NCBI RefSeq assembly: GCF_018446385.1
Contig: NC_055990.1
Span: 29,969,891-30,033,890, forward strand
Source: Zingiber officinale
Lineage: Eukaryota; Streptophyta; Magnoliopsida; Zingiberales; Zingiberaceae
Direction of reading: 5' to 3'
Length of the DNA stretch: 64,000 nucleotides
Shown here: positions 20,854 to 33,000 of the stretch, one piece after another
How positions within the stretch are numbered: position 1 is the first letter of the stretch
How the letters are laid out: each line of letters starts with the position of its first letter
Program-made: the position numbers and the translations under genes
The notes under the pieces: model-generated
What the model saw: the letters and a program-made list of their open reading frames with translations, nothing else
Databases searched by the model: none
What the model was told of the DNA's origin: nothing

Positions 20854-22007
20854 ATGTATAGTTTTGAAAGTATGGAAATCGACGTGAAAAAGCTTGCGTT
20901 TTTTCTTCTTCTGTTGCGAAGAAGAAGATAAACAATGCAATTGAATCGATTAAACAATCGATTCAAAAAAATCGCACAGATTGCTTGATCGATTCATGAA
21001 TCGATTGAAGAGGAATTAAAAAAACACGAACAGTGCATATTTTGTTGTTTGAATTGATTGAAAAGGAATTGAATCGATTCAATTCACGGCACAGTGAATG
21101 AATCGATTGAGAAATAAAAGAAAAAGTGTTTTTTTTTACGAAGCACAGTAAAATACATGCACTTGAATCGATTCATGAATCGATTCAAGAATAGGATGAA
21201 CAGTGCTTCGAAGCACTGTGGAGAAAATAAAATAAAACAAAAAAAACAAAAACGTGTAGTGTAAAGTGCTTTTATGTTTTTTAATTTTTTCTTCACGAAT
21301 ATGAATAGTAGTTGAAGTTTTAATTAAATAATTTATTAATTAATTAAATACATAAGTAAATGTATTATTAATTAATTAATAAATATTTAATTAAATTATG
21401 GTTCAATTTATCGAAAATAGAACCCTACCAACTTAATCAATCAAACCCAGGTCTGGTTTAAATTATTAATTGATTTAGGCAGACCAATTTGATTCAATGA
21501 TACCTAAAGCTGGTTTAAATCATTTGTTGGTTTAACCAGTCCGGTTTATTGAATTAATTGGGTATTCTTGATTACAGAAGTTGGGCTGATCAAATATGAC
21601 CGGATTAGTTCCGTTGTGTCAAAATTTGATCAGAAACATTGGATTTGTTCTAATGAGTCAGACTTAATCCAATGGGCAATTGAACGAGTCAAACGAACCT
21701 GAGTTTGATTAATAAGTCTGTGATTGACTCAAATGAGCTTAAACGAAAACAGAACATAGGTCCAATTAGATTAGTTCTAATGAGGACAATAGATTAAGCT
21801 TAAGATTCGGATTCATGATCGACTAATCCAATGTGTCAGTCACATGAGACTCCCTAATATAAGGAAATTTATTTTTCTTAATTGCTTGTGTATAATGTAT
21901 ATTTTATTCTATATGTAGGAATTGAATTTGACCGATTTTGTACTGGTCAGTCGGTTTTGTACTGACATCATGTTTTTCAATTCCAGATACAAAGAACGAT
22001 ATACACG
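20854..22007 (+). other. Long Copia leader without gene
   Basis: About 1.15 kb of AT-rich leader. Between 20938 and 21195 it contains many GAATCGATTC and TTGAATCGATTCA-type dyads. The rest shows repeated TTAATTAATTAA stretches (21320-21400) and no ORF of note. Confidence 0.65.
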
Positions 22008-22661
22008 ATGACTGGTCGCTATGAACGACAACATGAGCTGTGGGAGGAGATCAAGAAGATGGAATATGACCCGGATCACGGAGTCGGTAGGCTTATTGGT
22101 CAGCTCGATTGGTTGTTCTGGAATCTCGAGCAAGAAGGGTATCCAGTTCAGGAAATAGAAAGAAGATTTTCTCTGGTTTATTCATTATCGGAACATCTGA
22201 GGCAGATAGCATTCCAACTTTGGGATGATTCTGATGGGCACATCTCATACTCAGAGATGTGCAGACAACTACTTCATCTGCAATGGGGTCTTGATGAATC
22301 TGAAGAGGATCCAGAAATGGAGTCTGAAGATTTAGAGGAGGATCCAAATCCTGTAGAATCTGAAGATGATCCTGAAATGAACCTTGAAGAATTTGAAGAG
22401 GATCCAGAAATGGATCCTGAAGATTCTGAGGAAGATCTAGATATGGATTCCGAGGATGATCCAGAGATGGATCCTGAGGAGGACCTAGAGATGGATCCCG
22501 AAGGATCAGAGGAGGATCCTCAAGAGTGTGTAGAAGATCCAAAGATGGATATGATGGATACATCTGAGGCTGATCCACCTATCATAGAATCTGGGATGCA
22601 ATTACCCACTACTCTAGCATTTATCCTAGTGGGAGTAGTGCTAGCTTATCTAGTTTATTAG
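22008..22661 (+). CDS. Extra ORF upstream of gag: acidic repeats plus C-terminal membrane tail
   Basis: 217 codons, fully open, in a Copia element whose pol is riddled with stops. Residues 1-95 are mixed helical sequence (ERQHELWEEIKKMEYDPDHG; later WDDSDGHISYSEMCRQLL, which has a D-x-D-x-H-I-x EF-hand-like look). Residues ~98-190 are degenerate acidic repeats of EEDPEMDPED type. Residues ~200-217 (TTLAFILVGVVLAYLVY) form a single hydrophobic segment at the very C-terminus, as in tail-anchored proteins. I recognise no family. It lies between primer site and gag, an unusual place for an extra Copia ORF. Start chosen at the first ATG, after CGATATACACG. It could be captured host sequence or an element accessory gene. 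Confidence 0.6.
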   Translation: MTGRYERQHELWEEIKKMEYDPDHGVGRLIGQLDWLFWNLEQEGYPVQEIERRFSLVYSLSEHLRQIAFQLWDDSDGHISYSEMCRQLLHLQWGLDESEEDPEMESEDLEEDPNPVESEDDPEMNLEEFEEDPEMDPEDSEEDLDMDSEDDPEMDPEEDLEMDPEGSEEDPQECVEDPKMDMMDTSEADPPIIESGMQLPTTLAFILVGVVLAYLVY

Positions 22662-23044
22662 TGTTCTGTTACTGTCGTTATGTACGAACAGTGTAAGCTC
22701 ATTTAGTTTTTGAGTCATGTAATAATTTCTGTTGTTTTGTACGAACAGAATTATATAATAAAAGTTAAGTTATATGTTAACAAACTTGGAAATGATTAGT
22801 TCATTTCATGATATGATTAGTTCATATAAATATGATTCGTTCATATAAAATGATTTGTTCATTAGTTGGGATGTGTGCAATAAAATTGATCAATGTTGAT
22901 TAGATTAGAACATACAAATGATGAGTGGAAACAATGTTATCACTTGATTTTGTAAACTAATTCTAATTTACACTGAGTCAATGATTAATTGCACATATAT
23001 GAATTACACTGAAATAATAAATAATTTGTTTATTTATGTAGATC

Positions 23045-26000
23045 ATGACAACTAAAAACATCATAGCTGAACTCAATAAGGGTGAGAAATTATATGGGGA
23101 TAACTACAAAATCTGGCACCTCAAGATACAATATGTTCTTGAGGAACAAGAAGTTCTGGAGGCTGTAAACCAAATCATGGAGGAACCGGTTGATGGTTCC
23201 ACAGCACAACACAGACGTGACTTTGATGCCTATAAGGTATGGAAAAGGAAGGACTCCATTGCTAAGGGTATATTGATTAGTTCAATGGTGGATGACCTGG
23301 TATTTGAGTATGAGTCATTACCATCAGCTCATGCTGTCTGGGTAGCCCTTAGAGAGAAGTACAGTGGAGTCAGTCTGAGTAAGCTCCGTCAGCTGACTAT
23401 CAAGTTTGATAGTTGTAAGAAGCGCTCGAATGTTACCATGGCCCAACATCTCAGGGAGATGGGTAACATGATTCGAGAGCTGAAGACTGCAGGTTATACG
23501 TTGACCGATGAACAACAGGTTCAGGCAGTTATCCGTTCCCTTCCTGATTCTTGGGAAACGATGAAACAGAACCTGACCCATAGTGAGAGTATCAAGACTT
23601 TCACTGATGTCTCACGCCATGTGGAACTTGAGGCGGAGAGGATTGAATCCGCAAGGATTTCGGGTCAAGATTTTGTAGCTGAAGGTTCTGGTTCCAAGAA
23701 TAAGAACAAGTGGTTCAAGAAAGGAAAGGGGAAAGGAAAGGAGGTTAATGTTGTTGCTGCGAAAAACCAAATCAAGAAGAAAGGAAAGAAAAATGGACAA
23801 AAACCTAGGAGCAAGTTGACCTGCTTCAATTATGGCAAGAAGGGCCATTTTGCTCGGGATTGTACTGAGCCTAAAAAGGTAAATCCATTTTTGTCTTCTT
23901 TCCACGAGCACTATGTTGCAAGTACAGTGTTGTTAGCTGATTCATATCCTTTGTGGATTGTAGATTCAGGAACAATGAACCACGTAGCTCGTGATCGAGC
24001 TACATATGTGGAGTACCGTCGGGTACCGGCTGGCAACAAATGGATATATGTAGGAAACAATGCAAGAATAGAAGTCAAAGGAATTGGCACTTGCAAGCTC
24101 AACCTACGTGGTGGAGGCACCTTGTTTCTACATGATGTCCTGTACGCTCCTGAGATTCAACGGAATCTGGTTTCCGTTATTTGTCTTCTTGATTTAGGTT
24201 ACAATGTAAATTTTTATAGCCGTTGTGTGGAACTTCGAATTAACTCTGTGTTAATTGGATATGGTTATGTAATAAATGGTTTTATGGTTCTTGATGTAGA
24301 ACCGAATAATAATAGTTGTTTTTCAAACATTGCTCTTACTAGTAATGCTGATGTTAATGATGAAATTTGGCATGCTAGATTGAGACATATAGGACAAGAA
24401 CGAATGAATAGATTAGCTAAGGAGGGCCTATTAGGCACTCATGCTAAGATTAACTTGTCTGTATGTGAGCATTGTCTTGCTGGAAAGACGACTAGGAAAC
24501 CATTTGGTAAGGCTATTAGGGCTGATTCACCATTGCAATTAATTCATTCGGATATTTATGGTCCAATGAATGTGAAGGCTAGAAATGGGAGTTCTTATTT
24601 CATTACATTTATCGATGACTTCACATGTTTTGGTCATGTGTATTTGATTTCTCACAAATCTGAAGCATTGGATTGCTTTATTCGTTACTTAAATGAAGTT
24701 GAGAATCAATTGGAACGCAAGGTTAAAACCTTGCGCACTGACCGTGGAGGAGAATATTTGTCTGATCAGTTCAAGACAATGTGTAATGAGAAAGAGATTA
24801 TTAGACAGCTTACTATCCCTGGAACTCCACAGCAAAATGGGGTTGTTGAAAGAAGAAATAGAACTCTTCTTGAATTGGTTAGGTCTATGATGGCACAAGC
24901 TAATTTGCCAATCTCCTATTGGGGAGATGCATTACTAGTAGCGACCTATATACTTAACAAAGTGCCTTCAAAGTTAGTTCCATCTACCCCACATGAACAT
25001 TGGATAGGCAGAAAGCCGAATCTGAGTAATCTGAGACCTTGGGGGTCAGCTGCCTACGTTCATGATAAGACTCACGAATATGGAAAACTAGGACCCAGAG
25101 GTAAGAAGTGTATCTTTATAAGGTACTCTGAGACCTCTAAGGGTTATGTTTTTATTGGTGAGCGACAAGATGGAACCATCTCTGAGATAGAGTCAAGAGA
25201 TGCTACTTTTCTAGAAACTGAGTTCCCAACACGAGGTGAAGTTGATAAGACAATTCCTCTATATGAGATAGAGGAGGAGGATAATGTTCCTTTATCAACA
25301 AATCAGGAGATGCCTGAATCTAGTCAACCGAGTGGGAGTAATTTGCCACTGAATGAGTCAGTTTCTTAACAGTCTAACCTTCGAAGAAGTAGTCGCCAGA
25401 TTATTCCTCGGAGAAGGTTTGATATTAAGAATGAGGCATAATGGTTCTCCCAGTTGACGATGAGGAACCTCGAACAGTTGAGGAAACTTTGAGCAGCTCA
25501 GTTAGAAAAGAATGGAAAGTTGCAATGGATGAAGAAATGGAGTCAATGAGAAAGAATCAAGTTTGAGATTTAGTCGATCTTCCTCCGGGCCGAAGGGCTA
25601 TTGGGAATAAGTGGATTCTCAAAGTAAAGAGGAAAGCAGATGGATCGATTAATCGATACAAAGCTCTATTAGTTGCAAAAGGATATACCCAAAGGTATTG
25701 ACTTTGAAGAGACATTCTCCCCAGTTGTGAAGTTTGTGTCAGTACGTGTCATCCTAGCTATAGTAGCACAATATGACATGGAATTACATTAGATGGATGT
25801 AAAAACAACTTTCCTTAATGGTAATCTTGACGAAGAAATCTATATGGTACAACCGGAAGGTTATGTTGCTGAAGGCCAAGAGAAAAGAGTATGTAGACTT
25901 CAGAAGTCTATATATGGGCTAAAGCAAGCGTCAAGACAATGGAACATAAGATTTAATGAAGTAATATTATCTTATGGTTTCGAAATGATCAATGAGGATC

Positions 26001-27014
26001 ATTGTGTTTACCTAAGAAAGGAAAAAGGAAAGGTTGTCATTTTATCATTATATGTTGATGATATGCTAATAGCTGGAAGTGACATAAAGAGTGTGATAGA
26101 AGTCAAAAGTTGACTGTCATCACAATTTGACATAATAGATATGGGAGAAGCAGAGTACTTCTTAGGAGTGAAGATCGTTAGAGACCGATCAAAGAGGTTT
26201 TTGGGTTTGTCTCAAGAAGCTTATATCACTAAGATGCTACAACACTTCAATATGTCAGATTGCAACATTGAACAGACGCCTATTGCGAAAGGTACTGTCT
26301 TGAGCAAAAGTATGTATCCCAAGACTCTTGAGGAAATAGTCGAAATGAAGAAAAAATCATATGCCAGTGCTATTGGTAGTTTAATGTACACTATGTTGTG
26401 TATTCGTCCCGATATAAGCTATGCTGTTGGCTTAGTTAGTCGTTTCCAGTCAAACCCAGGATCGAGATACTGGAAAGCGGTGAAGAGGATATTCAGATAT
26501 CTTAAAGGAACAGCTAATTATTGCCTCTGTTTCCAAGGATAAGATATGAGCCTAAGTGGCTACTCAGATGCAGATTGGGCAGGGGACCTTGATGACAGAA
26601 AATCCACATCTGGCTATGTCTTCTTGCTGAATGATGGCGCCATCTCATGGAATAGCAAGAAGCAAGCTTGTGTAGCCTTGTCGACAATGGAAGCTGAGTA
26701 TGTGGCTTGTGCAAGAGGCTGTCTGGCTAAGAAGGTTCCTGAAGCATCTGAGGATTGCTGAGGATAGTGGGAGTCCTGTTACTGTGTACTGTGACAGTCA
26801 AGCTGCGATAGCTTTTTCCAAGGATCCCAAATACCACAGTAAAGACAAGCATATAGAAATTAAGTATAATTTTGTAAGGGATATTGTTGACAAGAAAAAG
26901 ATTATTCTTGAGTACATCCCTACACGAAATATGCTTGTTGATCCTTTTACTAAGCCATTGACTAAAGAGTCATTTCATGGGCATATGAAGTCTTTGGGAC
27001 TTCGAAGAATGTAA
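23045..27014 (+). pseudogene. Copia gag-pol polyprotein, degraded
   Basis: An open frame of 774 codons (23045-25369) covers gag, protease and integrase; RT and RNase H follow in broken frames. Seen in order: gag UBN2-type domain; knuckle CFNYGKKGHFARDC with tyrosine in place of the second Cys; protease WIVDSGTMNH, where WIVDSGATNH is usual; integrase HHCC and core with SDIYGP, LRTDRGGEY and TPQQNGVVERRNRT; RT with YVDDMLI near 26050-26072; RNase H with DADWAGD and EAEYVA near 26570-26705. In-frame stops lie at about 25367, 25565, 25791, 26112 and 26540, with a frameshift near 26735. It cannot make a full polyprotein, though the gag-integrase part is still open. Confidence 0.93.
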
Positions 27015-28268
27015 CAATTGTAAAGACATTTTGATAAATGAAAAATTCCATGATCTATTCAGTGTATATGTCTTAGTTACATTCGAATAAAAGTCTCGAT
27101 AAGAATGTTGGCAGATTGGGATTGGTCCACTCACATGGACAATCATCTCTATTTGTTAAGTACGAATAGAGGTAAGACCGTTGCTTATGGGACAACTTTT
27201 GTAGCTATGAATAGAGACATACCCATAAGTTAAGGTCGCCTTGATATTTGTGTCAAGATGAGATCATTTGTGTAATGATTGGAGTAAATGCACCCACCAT
27301 TTACTGAATCTGCTTGAAGCCAGATTAGAATTCATATGTTGAATTCAGGATTAGACATTGGGAATGTCTAGATCGAAATCTGTACGATGTTAAAATTGGG
27401 AAAAACATGCGCTCTTTTTTGTAAAGAGAATAACATCGTAGCATGTGATTCATACCACATGTGCTATGGCGACAAGAAGGGTTGTAGGAGAATGGATCCC
27501 TGCTTCTCTACTATGTGAGACCCTTGAGATTATAAGTTAATCTCGATTTTACTCTAAGTGACTATTTAACTATCTACTTGAAGTTCTGATTAGTGTATGC
27601 TACTTTAGCATGTTTCCTATTGGCTATGGATGATTCGGTCTATGGAGCATAACTAGGAAAACAACTGATTAGAATGAATGGATTCTACCTAAAAAGGAAG
27701 ATTAAGATTGATTTACATCTGCGACATTTATTCACTGGTACCGGTTATATTTTTAGTTCAGTACATAAAATGTAATTGTGAATAATTTGTTTGATTGGAG
27801 GTGTTGAACATGCTCTTGACATATGGTCAATATGAGGGATTAGAGATGTTCATGATGATGTAAATAATTTAATCTGGGGTAAAGGCAAGCCATTTATGTC
27901 TATGATTCGTTCTATGGACATTTATGTCTCTGATTTTTTCTATGGAGCAGCTAAGTAAGGTGTGACAATCTTCTTAGCAATTGAATGCTCACTGTGCTTG
28001 CTGTCGCACGAACCATTTTTCCTAATGTATGGAATGGATGTTCTGATCTGGTCTTCGTGACTTGATTCTCATAAAGTCTATGTGACTTATTTGGTCTTTG
28101 TGACTAAATTTTGCTCTGGTCTTCGTGACTTGATCCTCATAAAGTCTTTGTGACTTATTTGGTCTTTGTGACTAATTTCGCTCTGGTCTTCGTGACTTGA
28201 TCACCTTGTAGTCTATGTGACTGACATGGTCTATGTGACCATATGGATTGACTTGGACGAGTGGGAGA
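27015..28268 (+). other. Copia 3' non-coding tail with tandem repeat
   Basis: No gene after RNase H. At 28048-28240 lie almost three copies of a 67-68 bp unit starting CTGGTCTTCGTGACTTGATC and containing GTCTTTGTGACTTATTTGGTC. The last copy is truncated before the polypurine tract. Confidence 0.75.
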
Positions 28269-28700
28269 TGTTGGGCGTTACACTTGGCAGACGAAAGGGT
28301 TCGTCCCTTTCGCTGCCGCAAACGGCAGTTTGCTGGAAACGCCAAGGAGATAAAGGGGCGTCATTTTCCCTTTGTCTTCCTCAGCCTTCTTATAAGAGGC
28401 GTCCAAGGCAATCAGAGGTGAGAAGAGAGGTTGATGCGAAGGTAATCAGCGAGTAGAGCCGTGAGGTGATCAGTGAGCAAAGAGAGAACGTCTAGGGACG
28501 GGATTTGGTTTGTGGAAGAGTCCGAGAAGGTTCCGTGTGGTGATCTTCTCGGCGACAGCAACAGCGACGTCTCCGGCGGTTCATCGGCGACTTCATCGAC
28601 CGACGTCTTTGGTTGCGGTTCTTCGGGAGATCCATGTGAGTAGTTACCACATTATTCAATTGATTCGTTTTAGTTTTTCATGCTCTCAAAACTGCCAACA
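28269..28700 (+). repeat. 3' LTR of Copia element, 432 bp
   Basis: TGTTGGGCGTTACACTTGGC...ACTGCCAACA, followed by the TSD copy CCTGA. Confidence 0.95.
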
Positions 28701-29040
28701 CCTGACGCAGGTCATCTGAACATATCTTCAGCAGTTCCTTTTTCTTCCGTCCTTCATACACTATTTCGTCGGAAAAAGAACCTGACTTGAGCGTCAGAGG
28801 GTCTGCGCTAAGGACCCCTTCCCTGGATTTTGGTCTTTAACGCTTTGTGTACTTGTTTGGGTGTGCAGGACCCAAGTAACACCGATTCCGTTATCACAGA
28901 CCTTTGGTACCACGTGGGGGTCCAAGTTTCCGACGCACACATATAGGGTGTGTCAAAGTCGTCGCTCCGTCAACGCCGACGCCTCCTTCACCAACCTTCG
29001 TCTGACTCACCTTCACCAACCTTCGACTTTGACACGCCTT

Positions 29041-29470
29041 ATATATGGTTCTCCGTCAACGCACCGGAGCGTAGCAGGAGGATGAACGGCCTGCGCGAGC
29101 AGCAGTGCGCCTACCAACAACACAACTCGGGCTTGGTGTTCTTTTGGTAGGCGAGATTTCAGTTTCACATCGGAAGCGAGGGAGAGCTGCCCAGAGATGT
29201 GCGAAATAAATAAGGAGGGAGGTGCGTTGGAAAAAGATTAAAAGGGTCGGTTGGCTATGTATGCCACGCTCGTCTTTCAAATGATGAGTGCTGTATGGTT
29301 ATCAAGACATATGGCCGACACAATTTGTGGATTATGAGAACCACCACTCCTCTCCTCCTCCGCAGGTGGCCTCGCGTGTCCGGTAACCTCCCTCTCTAGC
29401 GACGCTGCTAACCCCGCCCAGAAGCCCTTCAGGAAGCTTCAATAGGTTCAGGCATCAATTTGACTACGTA
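29041..29470. repeat. Duplicated segment, rearranged relative to 61497-61914
   Basis: 29041-29325 matches 61635-61914 in the same orientation, while 29337-29470 is the reverse complement of 61497-61632. The shared edge is TGGTTCTCCG. The USE-like element seen at 61744 is degraded here (TTTCACATCGG near 29163). Antisense ORFs in both copies look coincidental. Confidence 0.7.
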
Positions 29471-30045
29471 GTGCAATAGGAAAGTTTTTGGTAGCGTAGG
29501 CATTTTAATATGCAACAAGGCTCACTACAGCCCATTCAACTAGTTTCGATAGGTCATGATTGATTGAGGAACACAGTTGGAAAACTTCCGTGGAGACCGA
29601 TTGATTATTAGTCGGTTTAAAAGTTGGAAACTTGATTTTTTTTTAAAAAAAATAAATAAATAAAAATATGATTGAGGAATGAATGCATATCATTCTCTCA
29701 ACCACTACTATTGTCTGAAATTCCTTTGTTTTTCATGAGGTACTTAAATCTTGACCAACACAATATAAGGTGTTGTTGCAAGAGCCAGTAGGATCCAGCG
29801 TTCACAAATCCGGAGAAAACGTCAAGTAACACAAGGAATGATATATATTTCAGCAGATTTAACAAATACAAATTAAGAAGCATAAATAATGGGAGAAATG
29901 GGAGGAAAATTCAACAAGGAAATAAGATCTGTTCCGAATCCGTCAGTGCACACGAGACTCCGAGTAATTCATTTCTTGGACAAGGATCTTGAAACAGCAG
30001 TCGCATGTTGATCTTGTTCTTGTAAGAGTGGAAGCTATGGCAGTC
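29471..30045. other. Spacer and probable 3' UTR region of the CBL gene
   Basis: AT-rich, no supported gene. The part nearest 30045 is probably the 3' UTR of the minus-strand CBL gene. Confidence 0.5.
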
Positions 30046-33000
30046 CTATGTATCATTAACTTGAGAATGAAAAATGAAACTCGGGAATGTTGTTGTGATG
30101 TCCCTGTTCAGGATTTAGACGACGATAATGAGAAGAAAAAAAAACTGAGAATGGCACAAAGAAACTAGAGTTGATAACAATGTAAAACAACACTATGTTT
30201 ACACATTAGATTTCAAAGGCGACTAGAATAGTTGATGCTTATAGCTTCTATTGTCATCTACAAAATAAAGACACACACTTCAATGCAGTGACAGAACGAT
30301 CATGCTTTGCTGGCGGTGTCCTTTTTTTTTCTAAGAGAGAGACAACTCTCATCTTGGAGGGAAACGAAGGTTTGGTTACTTTACAAGAAAACAACGAACC
30401 TAAGCCACTCTGCATCATGAAGCAACTTTAGGTTAGGTTAGGTTAGGTTTGGCCCATGAGATCTAGAATCAGGTTATATCTACAATCTTTGGATTATTTT
30501 GATATCTTACAATTTCATTGAATTAGCCTCTTTTTTTGTTGGGGAAAGATTCAATGATCTATAAAGCTACCATGTAATAGTTACCCACACAGACAAAGAA
30601 GAGGGATGCTACAATTACTTGAGGTATTGTAGAGTCATATTCTTCAGAAGAGAGGGATGGTGCAAGACAAGATTGCGCCATTCATCTTTGTCGATTCTCC
30701 CATCATTCTTGGTATCTGCTTCCTCAAACGTCTGAACAGAAGAAAGGAGAAATAAAACTGCTTAAAATTTCCAAATTTAATTGAATCTTATTCTGTTTTC
30801 CTTAATCTCAACTGGAAGTTAGCCAGTAGCACCAAATCTCATATACAGATGCAATTACTGATGAGGAAAAGCAGAGAGTTAAAAACGCAAAAAAAAAAAA
30901 AAAAAAAGAGCAAGCTAACAAATGCCAACCTTGTCAATGATGCTTTCTATGACATCGTCCGAAAGATTCATTCCAGATTCGGCAAGGGTTGCCACAACCA
31001 TTTGCTTCACCTGGATCGAATGCATGGGGAAATATTTTAATGAGACAATTTTGTATTGCACAATTGCAAGCAGAAGAAAAGATGTGAAATATCTTGAACA
31101 GAAAGTAAATCGTTATGCAAATTGGCACATCCAAAATATCAGTGTGAGGATATTCTTTTACTAATATCAATTTTCTTGGAATAAGTTAGGTGTTTAATTA
31201 TTTTGATATCAATGTTGCCAGTCCACCTGTTGAGTATCAGAAGATGGTATACAGTTGACAAAATGATGATATCGAGTTGTTTGATTATTTTGATATTTAA
31301 ATGGTTCCAGTCCACCTTTTGAGTTTCAGAAGATGGCATGCAGTTGACAGATTGATGATATTAAGTTTCTGCAAGACCAAGCTACAAAATCTCACATAAG
31401 CATGAATTGGATTAGTTTCAGTTTTTTCTGGTCAAGCTTTTTTAGATCTCTGGGGAAAAACAACAGGTGAAATTTGAGAAGAATGTTTGTACCTCTTGAC
31501 GTTCAATAAAACCTTGCTGCTTGAGATCATATAACTTGAAGGAAACTGCATCATGAAATAACACCAAAGGCATGTTTACCCAACAATACAAGTATGTCAT
31601 TCTAATGATGCAAAAAGAGAGAGAACAAGTAAAGAGCAGTTTCAAGACCAAAACTTTTAAAAATTTGAAGAGAGTAGACAAGATATGATGTAGAGAAAAA
31701 GAACTGATACTAGTAAATGTACCATGGAGCAGGAAATAAAAAACAAGTTGGATCACAATTCAAATTTCAAAAAATGCCTAAGACAACTGCTTTTGAAAAC
31801 TTAAGTAGGAACTTGATCCGTGCTTTTTGACACTGCTATCATTCTACTATTTGATCCCGTAAAGCTCTTTTCATTTCTATGTAGGAACTTGATCCTATGC
31901 CTATGCAAATTATTGTTGTATGATTTGTTTAATAGATTCTGCAATAGTAACAATAACCAATAACATGAAAAAGACAAAACCACATCAACCACTCGGGCTT
32001 ATATGCCATCTGCTAGACCTTAAAACTCAAAAACCCTTGAAAAAACAAAGCAAAAGAGCAATCCAGATCGATCTTACTTACAGTCAATTTTGTCACCAAT
32101 AGGAGCACTTGGATGGAAGACTGACATGGCACGTGCAAACTCTTCAAACCCCAGTACTCCATTGTGCTTTGTGTCAAATATATCAAACACCTGAAGTTCA
32201 TTTACAATATTACAAAGCCCAAACTCATGATGCTCACTATCACACTATAAGTAATTTGCTAAAATTTGCTTCCAGGAAAATAGCATTATGAAGACACATC
32301 ATAACTATACATTATTCAACAACCTTTCTCCTTCATGTTTATTAATTAACATAAACAAAAAAAAAATCCATTTTATAGTGTTCCCTTGCTAAAACAAAAC
32401 TATTTCTCATTCATAAATCATCAAGATATGAATTAATTACAACAAGAACACCATGTAGACTAAGTGTGGGCTCTCTAGTACCCAGGGAGGCCAATCAATC
32501 CCACTGAAAATAGTTAGACATTTAAGCGGGGCTCTCTGGTTCTTAGGCAAGCACAAGTCTTTGTTACTGTACCATGTGGACTAAGCTAAGGTGTGAATAC
32601 ATAGAACTTCAACTAGCTTTCCACCTTGGTCAGCAAACCGAGCTCTGTACTATCTAGATACACAAGAAAGATGAATCGAATCCAAAGCACCTAGGCATTT
32701 AGGTAGGGACTGTAATTTCTTAAGCATGGCAGCGACCATACTCTGTTGTGTAAGCAACCATGGTTTTTCTTTGTTGTATGCGATTTCATTTAGCAATTCG
32801 AGGATCCGACCTTGTCTCCCTCTTTCAGGAAGGGAAAAACAGCAACGAAGATGCCTTGTGGATTGTGCCACAACAGATGGTAAATTGGCAAGACTTTTAA
32901 TAAAACCATTACTTCAAATGAAACGATAAGAAGCTAATTCGAGAACATTTGTAACTTTCCTAGCAAAACAAGAAAGCCCAGCCTCATGAGAAGCGATAAG

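Larger units (their letters stand above)
20409..28700 (+). mobile_element. Full-length Copia retrotransposon, decayed coding region
   Basis: Perfect TSD CCTGA (20404-20408 and 28701-28705), 432-bp LTRs at both ends and a Met-tRNA primer site at 20842-20853. A purine-rich tract GAGTGGGAGA precedes the 3' LTR. By eye the LTRs differ at about 13 of 432 positions, so insertion is moderately recent. Order: 5' LTR, leader with ATCGAT dyads, an extra ORF (22008-22661), gag-protease-integrase-RT-RNase H (23045-27014, several stops), a 1.2 kb non-coding tail, then the 3' LTR. I cannot assign the Copia lineage firmly. Confidence 0.93.
19870..29040. mobile_element. Rearranged Tat-like LTR, split by a Copia insertion
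   Basis: Three parts of one LTR family (also at 37269-38022 and 57496-57650). First, 19900-20140 in forward orientation, with GCTGAGCCCTGGGC and TTTTAACTAGTT. Second, 20165-20408 plus 28706-28713 inverted, running from the LTR end GATCTTGTCCGG. Third, 28714-29040 forward again, with CTTGAGCGTCAGAGGGTC. The complete Copia element 20409-28700 sits inside the inverted part (TSD CCTGA). No gag or pol belongs to this LTR here. Confidence 0.65.

Noticed and set aside
30430-30450. GGTTA repeats resembling telomeric motif
   Set aside because: Only about four units of a five-base repeat, not the plant TTTAGGG telomere repeat.
30611-30620. Apparent early stop of the CBL protein after MTLQYLK
   Set aside because: The TAA lies in the intron: donor GTAATT follows CTCAA, and the true last exon with DITTTFPSF is at 30046-30103, restoring full family length.
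32450-32930. ORFs on both strands in a CBL intron (32650-32929)
   Set aside because: Overlapping frames without domains in intron sequence between CBL exons at 32190 and 33191.
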